Below are positions 1 through 8,065 of a stretch of DNA of 64,000 nucleotides, in pieces. Within the stretch, counting starts at the first letter, position 1; every line of letters starts with the position of its first letter. Both the position numbers and the translations under genes were made by a program. Origin of the DNA: Nisaea sp. (lineage in GTDB: Bacteria > Pseudomonadota > Alphaproteobacteria > Thalassobaculales > Thalassobaculaceae); the NCBI RefSeq assembly GCF_017640745.1, contig NZ_JAEPQA010000001.1, positions 20,852-84,851 on the forward strand, written 5' to 3'. Under the pieces are notes generated by a model. It was not told the DNA's origin and ran no database searches. It worked only from the letters and a program-made list of their open reading frames with translations.

Positions 1-35
1 GGAGAAGTTAGGAATTCCGCGCTTTTGAGCCATGT

Positions 36-112
36 CGGGGTGTAGCGCAGTCTGGTAGCGCATCTGCTTTGGGAGCAGAGGGTCGGCGGTTCGAATCCGT
101 CCACCCCGACCA
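36..112 (+). tRNA. tRNA-Pro (anticodon TGG)
   Basis: The cloverleaf folds with a 7-bp acceptor stem (CGGGGTG at 36-42 with CACCCCG at 102-108), discriminator A and an encoded CCA end. The anticodon loop TTTGGGA gives anticodon TGG, and the T-loop GGTTCGAATCC is canonical. It is 77 nt long. Its promoter lies outside the window. Confidence 0.97.
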
Positions 113-159
113 TCATGACAATGTGAAGCTTTTCGCGCTCCGGCGTTCCGTGTTCGTGG

Positions 160-194
160 TATAAATTGAGAATGAGACCTATTATCGTCTCGTT
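160..194 (+). promoter_or_regulatory. possible promoter with an imperfect inverted repeat
   Basis: TATAAA at 160-165 could be a -10 box for the lipoprotein gene. It is followed by an inverted repeat AATGAGAC (171-178), 8-nt spacer, GTCTCGTT (187-194), with one mismatch. No good -35 box was found. The repeat could be an operator or a 5' leader hairpin; no regulator can be assigned. Confidence 0.25.
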
Positions 195-242
195 CTGTCC
201 GAGAAGGTCGGCCGACGAACCCGGATTCGGGAGGGACTTGCC

Positions 243-791
243 ATGTGGACCGGTCAACCGTCACGCCCAATGACAGTGTTGTTGGCGATGCTTGGGCTCG
301 CTGCGGTGCTTGGCGCCTGTTCGACGCCGACACCCTATGCGCCGGCAGCCGATCGCTTTGGCTACAGGGACAGCGGCATTGAGCAGAACCGTTACCGTGT
401 CAGCTTCAGCGGCAACTCGGCGACGGACAGGGAAACCGTCGAGACTTATCTTTTGTACCGTGCGGCCGAACTGACGCTTGAAAAGGGACGTAGCCATTTC
501 GTGGTCGTGGCGCGGGACCTCGACAAGAACGAGCGGTACATTCACCATGATTACTTTCCGTTCGGGTTCGGGTCATTCGGCTATTACGGCCATCACGGCC
601 ATCACGGCGGATATTTTTTCCGCCAGAGCATGTTCGCCGGACCATCGGACAGCATCCCGATAACCCGCTACGAAGCCATCGCGGAGATCGTGATCGGCGG
701 CCCCGGGCTGAAAGCCGAAGGGGCGGATGCTTACGACGCGCAGGATGTGATTTCCAACCTCGGCCCGAAAATCGTCCGGACCCCCGGCTGA
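243..791 (+). CDS. putative outer-membrane lipoprotein, CC0125/CC1285 family
   Basis: This 182-residue protein starts with a short signal sequence ending in the lipobox LGAC (Cys near residue 26), so it should be lipidated and anchored in the envelope. The body carries the motif YRVSFSGN followed by RETVETYLLYRAAELTL, which I recognise from the alphaproteobacterial CC0125/CC1285 lipoprotein family of unknown function. A His/Gly/Tyr-rich stretch lies around residues 100-125. The start is supported by GGGAGG about 8 nt upstream. It stands alone between tRNA-Pro and the NDUFS4-like gene. Family assignment is from recall of conserved motifs; the biochemical role is unknown. Confidence 0.75.
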   Translation: MWTGQPSRPMTVLLAMLGLAAVLGACSTPTPYAPAADRFGYRDSGIEQNRYRVSFSGNSATDRETVETYLLYRAAELTLEKGRSHFVVVARDLDKNERYIHHDYFPFGFGSFGYYGHHGHHGGYFFRQSMFAGPSDSIPITRYEAIAEIVIGGPGLKAEGADAYDAQDVISNLGPKIVRTPG

Positions 792-902
792 GCGTCAGCC
801 GCATTGACCTTCGCCTGCCTTTGAGCGATACGAAACCGAAGCTGTGACTTCCGGGTACCGAGAAGGTCCGGAGGCATCTCGGGGACGAGGAGAGAGAATG
901 CC

Positions 903-1217
903 ATGACCGTGCGGATTTACCGTCCGAGCAAGACCGCCATGCAATCGGGACGGGCCAAGACGAAGCGTTGGGTGCTTGAACCCGAACTCGAAACCGCGCG
1001 GCGTCCGGAACCTCTCATGGGCTGGGTCAGCAGCGGCGATACCAAGAACCAGATCCGGCTGACCTTCGAAACCAAGGAAGAGGCGGTCGCCTACGCCAAG
1101 AAGCACGGCCTCGACTACATCGTCCAGGGCGAGCACAGGCGCAAGCTGAAGCCGAAGGGCTATGCCGACAATTTCGCGGCCGACCGCTTCGCCACCTGGG
1201 GCACCTGGACCCACTGA
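903..1217 (+). CDS. NDUFS4-like accessory subunit of respiratory complex I
   Basis: This 104-residue protein matches the ETC complex I conserved region (NDUFS4, 18 kDa accessory subunit). It has an N-terminal RIYRPSKTAMQSG segment, the WVLEPE strand, GWVSSGDT, the FETKEEAVAYAKKHGLDY helix and a basic C-terminus ending near FAADRFATWGTWTH. In bacteria with a mitochondrial-type NADH dehydrogenase the protein binds the peripheral arm near the NuoG/NuoI iron-sulfur subunits. It is not near a nuo operon here; the gene stands alone, as is common in alphaproteobacteria. The ATG at 903 is preceded by a purine-rich GGAGAGAGA. tRNA-Arg begins 16 nt after the stop. Confidence 0.9.
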   Translation: MTVRIYRPSKTAMQSGRAKTKRWVLEPELETARRPEPLMGWVSSGDTKNQIRLTFETKEEAVAYAKKHGLDYIVQGEHRRKLKPKGYADNFAADRFATWGTWTH

Positions 1218-1233
1218 TTTCTGAGAGTTTCGC

Positions 1234-1310
1234 GGCCCCGTAGCTCAACTGGATAGAGCACCGGACTTCTAATCCGACGGTTGCAGGTTCGAGTCCTGCC
1301 GGGGTCGCCA
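1234..1310 (+). tRNA. tRNA-Arg (anticodon TCT)
   Basis: The acceptor stem GGCCCCG (1234-1240) pairs with CGGGGTC (1300-1306) with one G-T wobble, and CCA is encoded at 1308-1310. The anticodon loop CTTCTAA gives TCT, reading the rare AGA/AGG arginine codons. It lies 16 nt after the NDUFS4-like stop codon, so it may be processed from that transcript. Confidence 0.97.
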
Positions 1311-1322
1311 GTTTCCGGACTG

Positions 1323-2909
1323 TCAGGCGCTTTTGAGCGCCGCTTCCGCCATTTCCCGCAATTTCTGCTTTTGCACCTTGGTTCCGTTCGGACCGGTCAC
1401 CGTTGCGAATTCGGTGACCGGAAGGACGAGCCGCGGCACCTTGTACTTCGCGAGCTGCGCGACGCAATGCGCGCGCAGCGCCTCGGGATCGGCGGTCCGT
1501 CCGGGTGCCGCGATGACGAAGGCAACCGCGACGGGACCGTCATCCGCCTGCACACCAACGACCTGGGCGCTCGCGACGTCCTGATGGTCCTCGAGCACAC
1601 CCTCGATCTCCCGCGGGCTGACGAGGAAGCCTCCGAGCCGCATGGTGTCGCCCATACGCCCCTTGAAGTGGAACCGTCCGTCCGGTTCCATCACACCCGC
1701 ATCACCGGCCGAGAACCAGCCGTCTTCCGAGACCGCGGCGGCCGTCGCTTCCGGATCCTCGAAATAGCCGATGAACTGGCTCGGCCCCTTGAACTGCAGT
1801 GCCCCCATCTCTCCGGCGGGAAGTTCGGCGCCGGTTTCCGGATCGCATACCCGTGCCTGACCTTCGGAGGACACCGGATAGCCGCCGGGCTTGGCGCGTT
1901 CCAGAAGCGGCAGGTTGGCGGGCTGGGCTGCAAAAAGGGCCTGCAGTTCGCTCATGCCGAAGAGACCGCGCAGGATAATTCCGGCTTCCCGCTCGGCGCG
2001 CTCAACCAGACCTTCCGCGTTGGTGCCGGAGAACGAGGCGAAGCCGAGTTCTCGCAACGAGGCGAGCTGTCCGGGCTTCGCTTCGTCGAGGAGGCGGACG
2101 ATCATGTCGTCGGTCGCGTTGAAATGCGTCACCTTGTGGCGCTCGATCAGCTCAAGCGCGCCGCTCGAACTGAAGGCGTCCATCAGGATCGTCGGACGCC
2201 CGTTCGCCAGCGCGCCCATGAGCTGGGAGAAGCCGAAGACGCCGCAGAGCGGTAGAGCGCCAAGCATCACCGCATCCGCATCGGTATAACCGAGCGCTGA
2301 GCCCGAATCCTTGCCGTGCTGCACGATCGCCTGCTGGCAATGCATCACCAGCTTCGGAGCCCGCGTCGTGCCGGAGGTGGCGAACATGGCGCAGGGCAGG
2401 GCGGGATCGACCGGCGGGAAGGCTTCGGGCGCCGTCGCCGCAAGTGTGGCATAGGAAACGGTCGCTCCGACGGGCGCTGTGGCGGGCTCGGGTGAGCAGT
2501 TCACGACATGTGTCAGGCTTGAGAGGGACTCGTCCGGCACCGAGGAGAGGATGTCGAGGAACGGGATCCCCCGGAACCCTGCAGCGATGGCGAGCAGCTT
2601 CGCACGCGTCCGTTTCAGCAGCTCTTCGAGTTCTGTTTTCTGGTAGCGGGTGTTCACGATCACCGAGATCGCGCCGAGCCTTGCTGCGCCGAAGACCAGC
2701 GCCGCCATTGGAATCCCGTTCGGCAGCCAGACGGCGATCCGGTCTCCTTTGGCGATCCCGAGGGATGCGAGGCCTGAGGCGACGCGGTCAACCTCTTCCT
2801 CCAGCTCCTTGAAGCTCACGCTGCGGGCGCCATCGACGAGCGCGACGTTGTGAGGCTGTTCCGCCGCGAGGCGGGAAAGGAGACCGGGAAGGGACTCGGC
2901 TTGGCTCAT
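1323..2909 (-). CDS. AMP-dependent acyl-CoA synthetase/ligase (class I adenylate-forming)
   Basis: The protein has about 528 residues. It carries the adenylate-forming enzyme core motifs: the phosphate-binding loop TSGTTRAPK near residue 180, the hinge region GRMGDTMRLGGFLVSPREIE in the C-terminal subdomain, and a C-terminal lysine segment NGTKVQKQKLR expected to catalyse adenylation. It should activate a carboxylic acid to an acyl-AMP and then to a CoA thioester; the substrate (fatty, aryl or short-chain acid) cannot be told. I chose ATG 2909 because GAGAG lies 5 nt upstream. An in-frame ATG at 2921 has no Shine-Dalgarno sequence. It converges on tRNA-Arg and is monocistronic. Confidence 0.85.
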   Translation of the reverse strand: MSQAESLPGLLSRLAAEQPHNVALVDGARSVSFKELEEEVDRVASGLASLGIAKGDRIAVWLPNGIPMAALVFGAARLGAISVIVNTRYQKTELEELLKRTRAKLLAIAAGFRGIPFLDILSSVPDESLSSLTHVVNCSPEPATAPVGATVSYATLAATAPEAFPPVDPALPCAMFATSGTTRAPKLVMHCQQAIVQHGKDSGSALGYTDADAVMLGALPLCGVFGFSQLMGALANGRPTILMDAFSSSGALELIERHKVTHFNATDDMIVRLLDEAKPGQLASLRELGFASFSGTNAEGLVERAEREAGIILRGLFGMSELQALFAAQPANLPLLERAKPGGYPVSSEGQARVCDPETGAELPAGEMGALQFKGPSQFIGYFEDPEATAAAVSEDGWFSAGDAGVMEPDGRFHFKGRMGDTMRLGGFLVSPREIEGVLEDHQDVASAQVVGVQADDGPVAVAFVIAAPGRTADPEALRAHCVAQLAKYKVPRLVLPVTEFATVTGPNGTKVQKQKLREMAEAALKSA

Positions 2910-3026
2910 CTCGTCTCTCATTCAATCAGGACTTCGGCTCAGTGTTTCCGCGGCACCGGCAATGCAGTCGGATCTCACCTGATCCTCGGCCTTGAGGGCG
3001 TAGCTGCATCGAGGACCGGAGGTAAC

Positions 3027-3158
3027 ATGCACTTCGGGCAACGACAATTTCCGTCAACGGCAAGGATCCTTCGCGGAGCCGGAACGGAACGTCCGCAAGG
3101 AGCCGCCGGCCAGGCCGCTGTCGGCAATCGAGGCGATCTCTTGCCGCGCCGTGCATGA
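3027..3158 (+). CDS. possible 43-residue small ORF
   Basis: An ATG at 3027 sits directly behind a near-perfect ribosome binding site (GGAGGTAAC) and opens a 43-codon frame ending just before the HTH promoter. The product is basic, rich in Arg, Gly and Ala, with no recognisable domain or hydrophobic helix. Apart from the ribosome site nothing supports it, and in GC-rich DNA a frame of this length is expected by chance. Confidence 0.2.
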   Translation: MHFGQRQFPSTARILRGAGTERPQGAAGQAAVGNRGDLLPRRA

Positions 3159-3170
3159 GTACTTTGTGCG

Positions 3171-3203
3171 CTTACTTCTCCGATTAAAGCGCATATAATG
3201 CGC
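3171..3203 (+). promoter_or_regulatory. promoter with overlapping palindromic operator upstream of the HTH gene
   Basis: A perfect -10 box TATAAT (3194-3199) lies 17 nt after a weak -35 (CTTACT, 3171-3176). The -10 is embedded in the palindrome GCGCAT-ATA-ATGCGC (3189-3203). A further half-site TGCGCTT at 3167-3173 forms an inverted repeat with AAGCGCA at 3187-3193. Three TGCGC-type half-sites over the core promoter, 17 nt before the start of a small HTH protein, suggest autorepression. Confidence 0.55.
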
Positions 3204-3219
3204 CTTCCAAGGAGGCGGC

Positions 3220-3465
3220 ATGACGTCCGGTGAATTCAAGAAACTGCGCAAATTCCTGAAGCTGTCGCAGAAGGAAATGGCCGAGGCCCTCGGGCTGAAG
3301 CGGCGCATGATTCAGTATTACGAGAAGGGCGAACGCGACGGCGAGCCGCTGGATATCCCGAAGGCGGTCGAGCTCGCCTGCTACGCACTGTCCTCGGGCG
3401 TACGGGAGTTCACGTTCGTGGCACCGAAGCGAATGTCGAAGAAGGGCAGCGAGTTAGCTCTCTGA
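3220..3465 (+). CDS. small XRE/Cro-type helix-turn-helix DNA-binding protein
   Basis: This 81-residue protein consists almost entirely of a Cro/CI-type HTH. Helix 2-turn-helix 3 spans roughly residues 13-40 (LKLSQKEMAEALGLKRRMIQ), followed by YYEKGERDGEPLDIPKAVELAC, the typical helix 4-5 region. There is no sensor domain. GGAGG five nt upstream fixes the start. The promoter carries a palindrome over its -10 box, so autoregulation is likely. Its last 12 bases overlap the 3' end of the convergent DMT exporter gene, so the two transcripts are antisense to each other at their ends. The regulon is unknown. Confidence 0.8.
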   Translation: MTSGEFKKLRKFLKLSQKEMAEALGLKRRMIQYYEKGERDGEPLDIPKAVELACYALSSGVREFTFVAPKRMSKKGSELAL

Positions 3466-4437
3466 CCCAGCCGCTTCTTCGGCTCGGCGCACCCGCTCGC
3501 GGTGCAGGATATAGAGCCCGCTGCCGATGACCATAACCGTACCGGTGACGATCCAGAGATCCGGTATGTTCCCCCAGACGAAAAAGCCGATCAGAACCGC
3601 CCAGACGATGCTGGTATATTTGAACGGGGTGACGAAACCGGCCTCGCTGTAGCGGAACGACTCGATCATCAGGAACTGAGCGGCGCCGACAAAGAGGCTG
3701 CTGACCGCCAGCAATCCGGCTTCCTCCAATCCGACAGGCTTCCAGTCGTCGAAGGCCAGACTGGCGAAGCCGGAGAGCGTGACAAGGGTCATGCCCACCG
3801 CCAGCATGGAAAAGGTGGTCTCGGTCTTGTGCATTTTCCGCGTGACGATGTCGCGGAAGGAGCCAAGCACGGTTGCCAGCAAGGGCAGGAGTGCCACGGT
3901 CGAGAAGGTTGCCGGCGTTGGCTTCACCATGATCAGCACGCCGCAGAAACCGACCAGGATCGCCGTCCAGCGGCGCCAGCCGACCTGCTCTCCGAGGAGC
4001 GGCACAACCAGGGCGGCGGTGACGATGGGGCCGGCGAAGGCGATCGCCGTCGCGTCTGCGATTGCCATCAGCTTCAAGGCCCAGATGAAGCTGTAGGTGC
4101 TGCCGACGATGATGAAGGCGCGGGTGAGCTGGAGATCCCAGCGGGTCACCCGCAACTGGGCACGCCGCCCCGTCGTGAAGGCGAAGCCGAACAGCAGGAT
4201 CAGCAGCAGCACGCCGCGCAAGGCGATGACCTGCCCGACCGGATATTCGGCCGTCAGCCATTTCGCGATGCCGTCGTTCAGGGTCACGAGGCCGATGCCG
4301 CCGGTCATGCAGGCGGCGCCGTACATCCATCCGAGCCTTGGCGCGGTCTCGGCTTCGGCGGGTTTGACGGGGAGCGGCGTCGCGGACGGGCTGAGCGGCT
4401 GGGCGCCGACGACGATGGTTTCTTTTTCTGAAGACAC
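3454..4437 (-). CDS. EamA/DMT-family inner-membrane transporter
   Basis: The protein has about 327 residues and around ten hydrophobic helices arranged as two EamA repeats, the drug/metabolite transporter architecture. Segments include GWMYGAACMTGGIGLVTLND at the first helix and GSTYSFIWALKLMAIADATA in the middle. It should export a small metabolite or amino-acid derivative; the substrate is not predictable. The open frame continues far upstream but there overlaps the divergent ABC-F gene, so I take GTG at 4437 (with AAAAGG 11 nt upstream). That gives a 45-residue Pro/Ala-rich cytoplasmic N-terminus. A start at the first-helix ATG is an alternative. Confidence 0.8.
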   Translation of the reverse strand: MSSEKETIVVGAQPLSPSATPLPVKPAEAETAPRLGWMYGAACMTGGIGLVTLNDGIAKWLTAEYPVGQVIALRGVLLLILLFGFAFTTGRRAQLRVTRWDLQLTRAFIIVGSTYSFIWALKLMAIADATAIAFAGPIVTAALVVPLLGEQVGWRRWTAILVGFCGVLIMVKPTPATFSTVALLPLLATVLGSFRDIVTRKMHKTETTFSMLAVGMTLVTLSGFASLAFDDWKPVGLEEAGLLAVSSLFVGAAQFLMIESFRYSEAGFVTPFKYTSIVWAVLIGFFVWGNIPDLWIVTGTVMVIGSGLYILHRERVRRAEEAAGSES

Positions 4438-4545
4438 GGGAGGAGTGACCTTTTGCTGCCTTCGACCCTCTACCGCCCTTGCTGTTTTTGCAAGCCTGCT
4501 CGCGCGGGATTGGCGTGCTTCGAGGCAAGTGCTATCAGGCGTGCC

Positions 4546-6438
4546 ATGATCCAGATAACCGACATGACGTTCCGAATTGCCGGCCGCACGTTGTTCGAAG
4601 CGGCCTCGGCCACGATTCCCGACGGGCACAAGGTCGGGCTGGTGGGGCGCAATGGCACCGGAAAATCGACGCTGCTGAAGCTGCTGACCGATGAGTATCA
4701 CCCGGACGGGGGCGAGATCCTCGTCAGCGGCGGCCGCGGGGTCGAGGACCCGATCGGTATGGTCAGTCAGGAGGCGCCCAGCGGACCCGATACACCGCTT
4801 GAGGTGGTGCTCCGCGCGGACAAGGAGCGCGAGCGGCTCCTGCACGAGGCCGAAACGACCGAGGATCCGATGCGGATCGCCGAGGTGCAGACCCGGCTTG
4901 CCGATATAGGCGCACATGCGGCCCCGGCGCGCGCTGCCGCGATCCTCGCCGGGCTCGGCTTCGACGACGCGATGCAGTCAGCGGCAATGTCGAGCTTCTC
5001 CGGCGGCTGGCGGATGCGTGTCGCGCTCGCGGCGGTCCTGTTCGCCGAGCCGGAAATCCTCCTGCTCGACGAGCCGACCAACCACCTGGACCTTGAAGCT
5101 ACGGTCTGGCTGGAATCCTATCTCGCGAAGTACCCGAAGACGCTGGTCATCGTCAGCCATGACCGGGGGCTGCTAAACAAGGCGGTCGATGCGATTCTGC
5201 ATCTCGAAAATCTGAAGCTGACGCTCTATCAGGGTGGCTACGACCGGTTCGAGAAGACCCGGGAGGAGCGGCTGGCGCAGATCGAGGCACAGCGGGCCAA
5301 GCAGAGCGCCCAGCGCAAGCACATGGAAGCTTTCATCGAGCGCTTCCGCTACAAGGCCTCGAAGGCCCGCCAGGCGCAGAGCCGGATCAAGGCGCTCGAG
5401 AAGATGGAAAAGTTGCCGGATGCGGTCAACGAGCCGACCACGCGCTTTTCCTTCCCGAACCCCGAGGAACTCCCGCCGCCGCTGGTGACCTTCGACGGTG
5501 CGAGCGTTGGATACGAGCCGGGGAAACCGATCCTGAAAGGGCTCGGCTTCCGCATCGACGGCGACGACAGGATCGGACTGCTCGGCCGTAACGGGAACGG
5601 CAAGTCGACCCTGGCGAAGCTGATCGCCGGGCGGCTTGCGAAATTCGACGGCGAGGAACACCGGACAGCCAAACTTCGGGTCGGCTTTTTCGCCCAGCAT
5701 CAGATCGAGGATCTCGATCCCGAAGCGACCGCGGCCGAGCAGATGGCGCGGCTCATGCCGGACGCGCCGCCGGACAGGGTGCGGGCGCGGCTGGGCGGTG
5801 TCGGCCTGGTACAGGACAAGCAGACCACGAAGGCGAAGCATCTCTCTGGCGGCGAAAAGGCGCGGCTGACGCTCGCGCTCATCACCTACGACAGCCCGCA
5901 TATCCTGATCCTCGACGAGCCGACAAACCACCTCGATATCGACGCGCGCGACGCGCTGGTGCAGGCGCTGAACGACTATACCGGCGCGGTGATCCTGATC
6001 AGCCACGATCGCCGCTTGCTGGAACTGACAGTGGACCGGCTCTGGCTGGTCGCGAACGGGACCGTGAAACCCTATGACGGTGATCTCGACGGGTACCGCG
6101 ACTGGCTGCGCCAGGAGGAACGGGCGGCGCGCTCGGGCAATGCCGGCCAGGAGCCGGAGAAGAAAAACGACCGGAAGCAGGCAAGGCAGGACTCGGCGGA
6201 GCGCCGCCGGCAGACGGCGGATATCCGCAAGAAGATCCGCGAGGCGGAGAAGAAGCTGGAAAAGCTCGCGGAGCGCAAGGCGAAGCTCGAACAGCAGCTC
6301 GCCGATCCCAAGATCTACGAGGGCCCGACGGCGGACCTGAAGCAGGTGATCCTGAAGAAGGAAGCCGTGGACCGGGAAATCGAAAGCGCCGAAGCTGAAT
6401 GGCTGGAAGCGGAATCCGCGCTCGAAGAAGCAAGTTGA
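4546..6438 (+). CDS. ABC-F family ATPase (translation factor type)
   Basis: The protein has 630 residues with two ABC cassettes and no membrane segment. The first has Walker A GRNGTGKST, signature FSGGWRMRVALA and Walker B LLLDEPTNHLD. The second has GRNGNGKST, LSGGEKARLTLAL and LILDEPTNHLD. Between them is the ABC-F linker, rich in charged helix (residues about 235-300), and a C-terminal coiled coil (about 545-625) resembles YheS/Uup-type extensions. ABC-F proteins bind the ribosomal E site and relieve stalled translation. The start at 4546 gives the usual N-terminus MIQITDMTFRI. The divergent neighbour is the DMT exporter, and the rhodanese gene follows after 25 nt, probably co-transcribed. 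Confidence 0.92.
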   Translation: MIQITDMTFRIAGRTLFEAASATIPDGHKVGLVGRNGTGKSTLLKLLTDEYHPDGGEILVSGGRGVEDPIGMVSQEAPSGPDTPLEVVLRADKERERLLHEAETTEDPMRIAEVQTRLADIGAHAAPARAAAILAGLGFDDAMQSAAMSSFSGGWRMRVALAAVLFAEPEILLLDEPTNHLDLEATVWLESYLAKYPKTLVIVSHDRGLLNKAVDAILHLENLKLTLYQGGYDRFEKTREERLAQIEAQRAKQSAQRKHMEAFIERFRYKASKARQAQSRIKALEKMEKLPDAVNEPTTRFSFPNPEELPPPLVTFDGASVGYEPGKPILKGLGFRIDGDDRIGLLGRNGNGKSTLAKLIAGRLAKFDGEEHRTAKLRVGFFAQHQIEDLDPEATAAEQMARLMPDAPPDRVRARLGGVGLVQDKQTTKAKHLSGGEKARLTLALITYDSPHILILDEPTNHLDIDARDALVQALNDYTGAVILISHDRRLLELTVDRLWLVANGTVKPYDGDLDGYRDWLRQEERAARSGNAGQEPEKKNDRKQARQDSAERRRQTADIRKKIREAEKKLEKLAERKAKLEQQLADPKIYEGPTADLKQVILKKEAVDREIESAEAEWLEAESALEEAS

Positions 6439-6463
6439 AGAACAAACGGAGGGGGAGGAGGGC

Positions 6464-8053
6464 ATGGCCCGCACGATAACCGCAAGGGAGCTGCACGACG
6501 CGCTCTACGGCACGGACGAGATTGCCCTGATCGATGTCCGTCCCGAGGCCATCTATGGCTCCAACCATATCCTGCTAGCGAGTAACATTCCCCTCGGGCA
6601 ACTCGAACTCCGGGTCGCGGATCTGGTGCCTCGGCTCGCCACGCCGGTCACGCTCTGCGACGGCGGCGAAGGTCTGGCAGAGGTCGCCGCCGCGAAGCTC
6701 GCCGGGTTCGGCTACACCGATATCTCCATTCTCGAAGGCGGGGTGAATGCATGGGGCGCTGCAGGGCTCGAGCTGTTCAGCGGTCTCTATGTTCCCAGCA
6801 AGGCGTTCGGCGAATTCGTCGAACATGAATACGGAACACCGTCGGTCTCCGCCGAGGAGCTGAAGGCGATGATGGAGTCCGGCGAGGACATGGTGGTGCT
6901 GGATTCCCGGCCGATGAGCGAGTTCACCATGATGAACATTCCGACCGGTATCGACATGCCCGGCGCGGAACTGGTGTACCGCGTCCAGGAAGCGGCGCCG
7001 CGCCCGGAGACGACCGTCGTCGTCAATTGCGCCGGCCGCACGCGGAGCATCATCGGCGCCCAGTCGCTGATCAATGCGGGCATTCCGAACAAGGTCGTGG
7101 CGCTTCGCAACGGGACCATGGGCTGGCATCTTGCCGGCTACAAGCTCGAGCACGGGAATATGCGCCCGCCGCCGGAGGTGAGCCCGCAAGGGGCGGAAAC
7201 CGCCCGTAGCCGGTCAAGGGCGGCGGCCGAGCGGTTCGGCGTCCGCCCGGTCGACGGCAAGACACTCGAGTCCTGGCGCGCCGAGCGGGAGCAGCGGACG
7301 CTCTATGTTCTCGACGTCCGGACTGCGGAGGAATTCGCTGCCGGACATCTGGCTGATTCGCGGCACGCGCCGGGCGGTCAGCTGGTTCAGTCGACGGATG
7401 CCTATATGGCCACCCAGCGCGCGCGGGTCGTTCTGGTCGATCCCGAAATGGTGCGGGCGGAAATGACCGGGAGCTGGCTCCGGCAGCTTGGTTGGGAAGA
7501 GGTGTACGTGCTGGAAGGCGGGCTGGACGGGGGGCGACTGGAGACCGGATCGCGGCAACCGTCGCTGGCCGGGGACCTGCCCGCCGTCGAGACGCTTTCG
7601 CCCGGAGAAGCGAAGAAGCAGATCGATGCCGGTGCGCTTTTTGTCGATCTGACCCGCAGTCTGAATTACCGGGACAATCACGCAGAGGGCGCCCGCTGGT
7701 GCCCGCGCGAAGGACTGTCGGCGGCAATCGCGCGGAGCGGGGCGGACAGGGTCGTTCTCATCTCCGCCGACGAGCGGCTGGCCCGGCTTGCGGCGAAGGA
7801 TCTCGGGGAAAATGGCATCACTGCCTCTGCCGTTGCGGGTGGCACGGCCGCATGGGAGGCCGCCGGACTGCCGATGGCGGCCGGGATGGGCGACCCGCTC
7901 GCGGAGCCCGACGATGTCTATATGCGGCCCTACGACAAGGATGCGGGCCGCGAGGAGATGGAGCGGCGGATGAACGCCTATCTGACCTGGGAGGTTGCCC
8001 TTGTCGATCAGATTGGCCGTGACGGAGGGATCTCCTTCCGGTCCTACCGCTGA
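6464..8053 (+). CDS. rhodanese-repeat protein with four rhodanese domains
   Basis: The protein has 529 residues built from four consecutive rhodanese homology domains, about residues 1-105, 125-225, 260-360 and 375-475. Domain 1 keeps a possible catalytic Cys65 (TLCDGGEG) and domain 2 has a convincing active-site loop at Cys189 (VNCAGRTRS). Domains 3 and 4 have Asp and Ser/Ala at the equivalent positions (VLVDPEM, VLISADE), so they look inactive. The protein should move sulfane sulfur, perhaps as a carrier or scaffold. A very strong ribosome site (GGAGGAGGG) precedes ATG 6464. Its 3' end faces metC 12 nt away, and sseA and cysK lie within 8 kb. Confidence 0.88.
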   Translation: MARTITARELHDALYGTDEIALIDVRPEAIYGSNHILLASNIPLGQLELRVADLVPRLATPVTLCDGGEGLAEVAAAKLAGFGYTDISILEGGVNAWGAAGLELFSGLYVPSKAFGEFVEHEYGTPSVSAEELKAMMESGEDMVVLDSRPMSEFTMMNIPTGIDMPGAELVYRVQEAAPRPETTVVVNCAGRTRSIIGAQSLINAGIPNKVVALRNGTMGWHLAGYKLEHGNMRPPPEVSPQGAETARSRSRAAAERFGVRPVDGKTLESWRAEREQRTLYVLDVRTAEEFAAGHLADSRHAPGGQLVQSTDAYMATQRARVVLVDPEMVRAEMTGSWLRQLGWEEVYVLEGGLDGGRLETGSRQPSLAGDLPAVETLSPGEAKKQIDAGALFVDLTRSLNYRDNHAEGARWCPREGLSAAIARSGADRVVLISADERLARLAAKDLGENGITASAVAGGTAAWEAAGLPMAAGMGDPLAEPDDVYMRPYDKDAGREEMERRMNAYLTWEVALVDQIGRDGGISFRSYR

Positions 8054-8065
8054 CGGGTGTTGAAC

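Noticed and set aside
2926-3156. 76-codon minus-strand frame in the gap before the HTH gene
   Set aside because: Arg-rich, no ribosome site, no hydrophobic or domain pattern.
4438-4917. N-terminal extension of the DMT exporter frame to 4917
   Set aside because: The added 160 codons overlap the ABC-F gene antisense and have no transporter character.
5173-6474. 433-codon minus-strand frame opposite the ABC-F gene
   Set aside because: Antisense to a well-defined two-cassette ATPase; product is Leu/Arg-rich with no fold signature.
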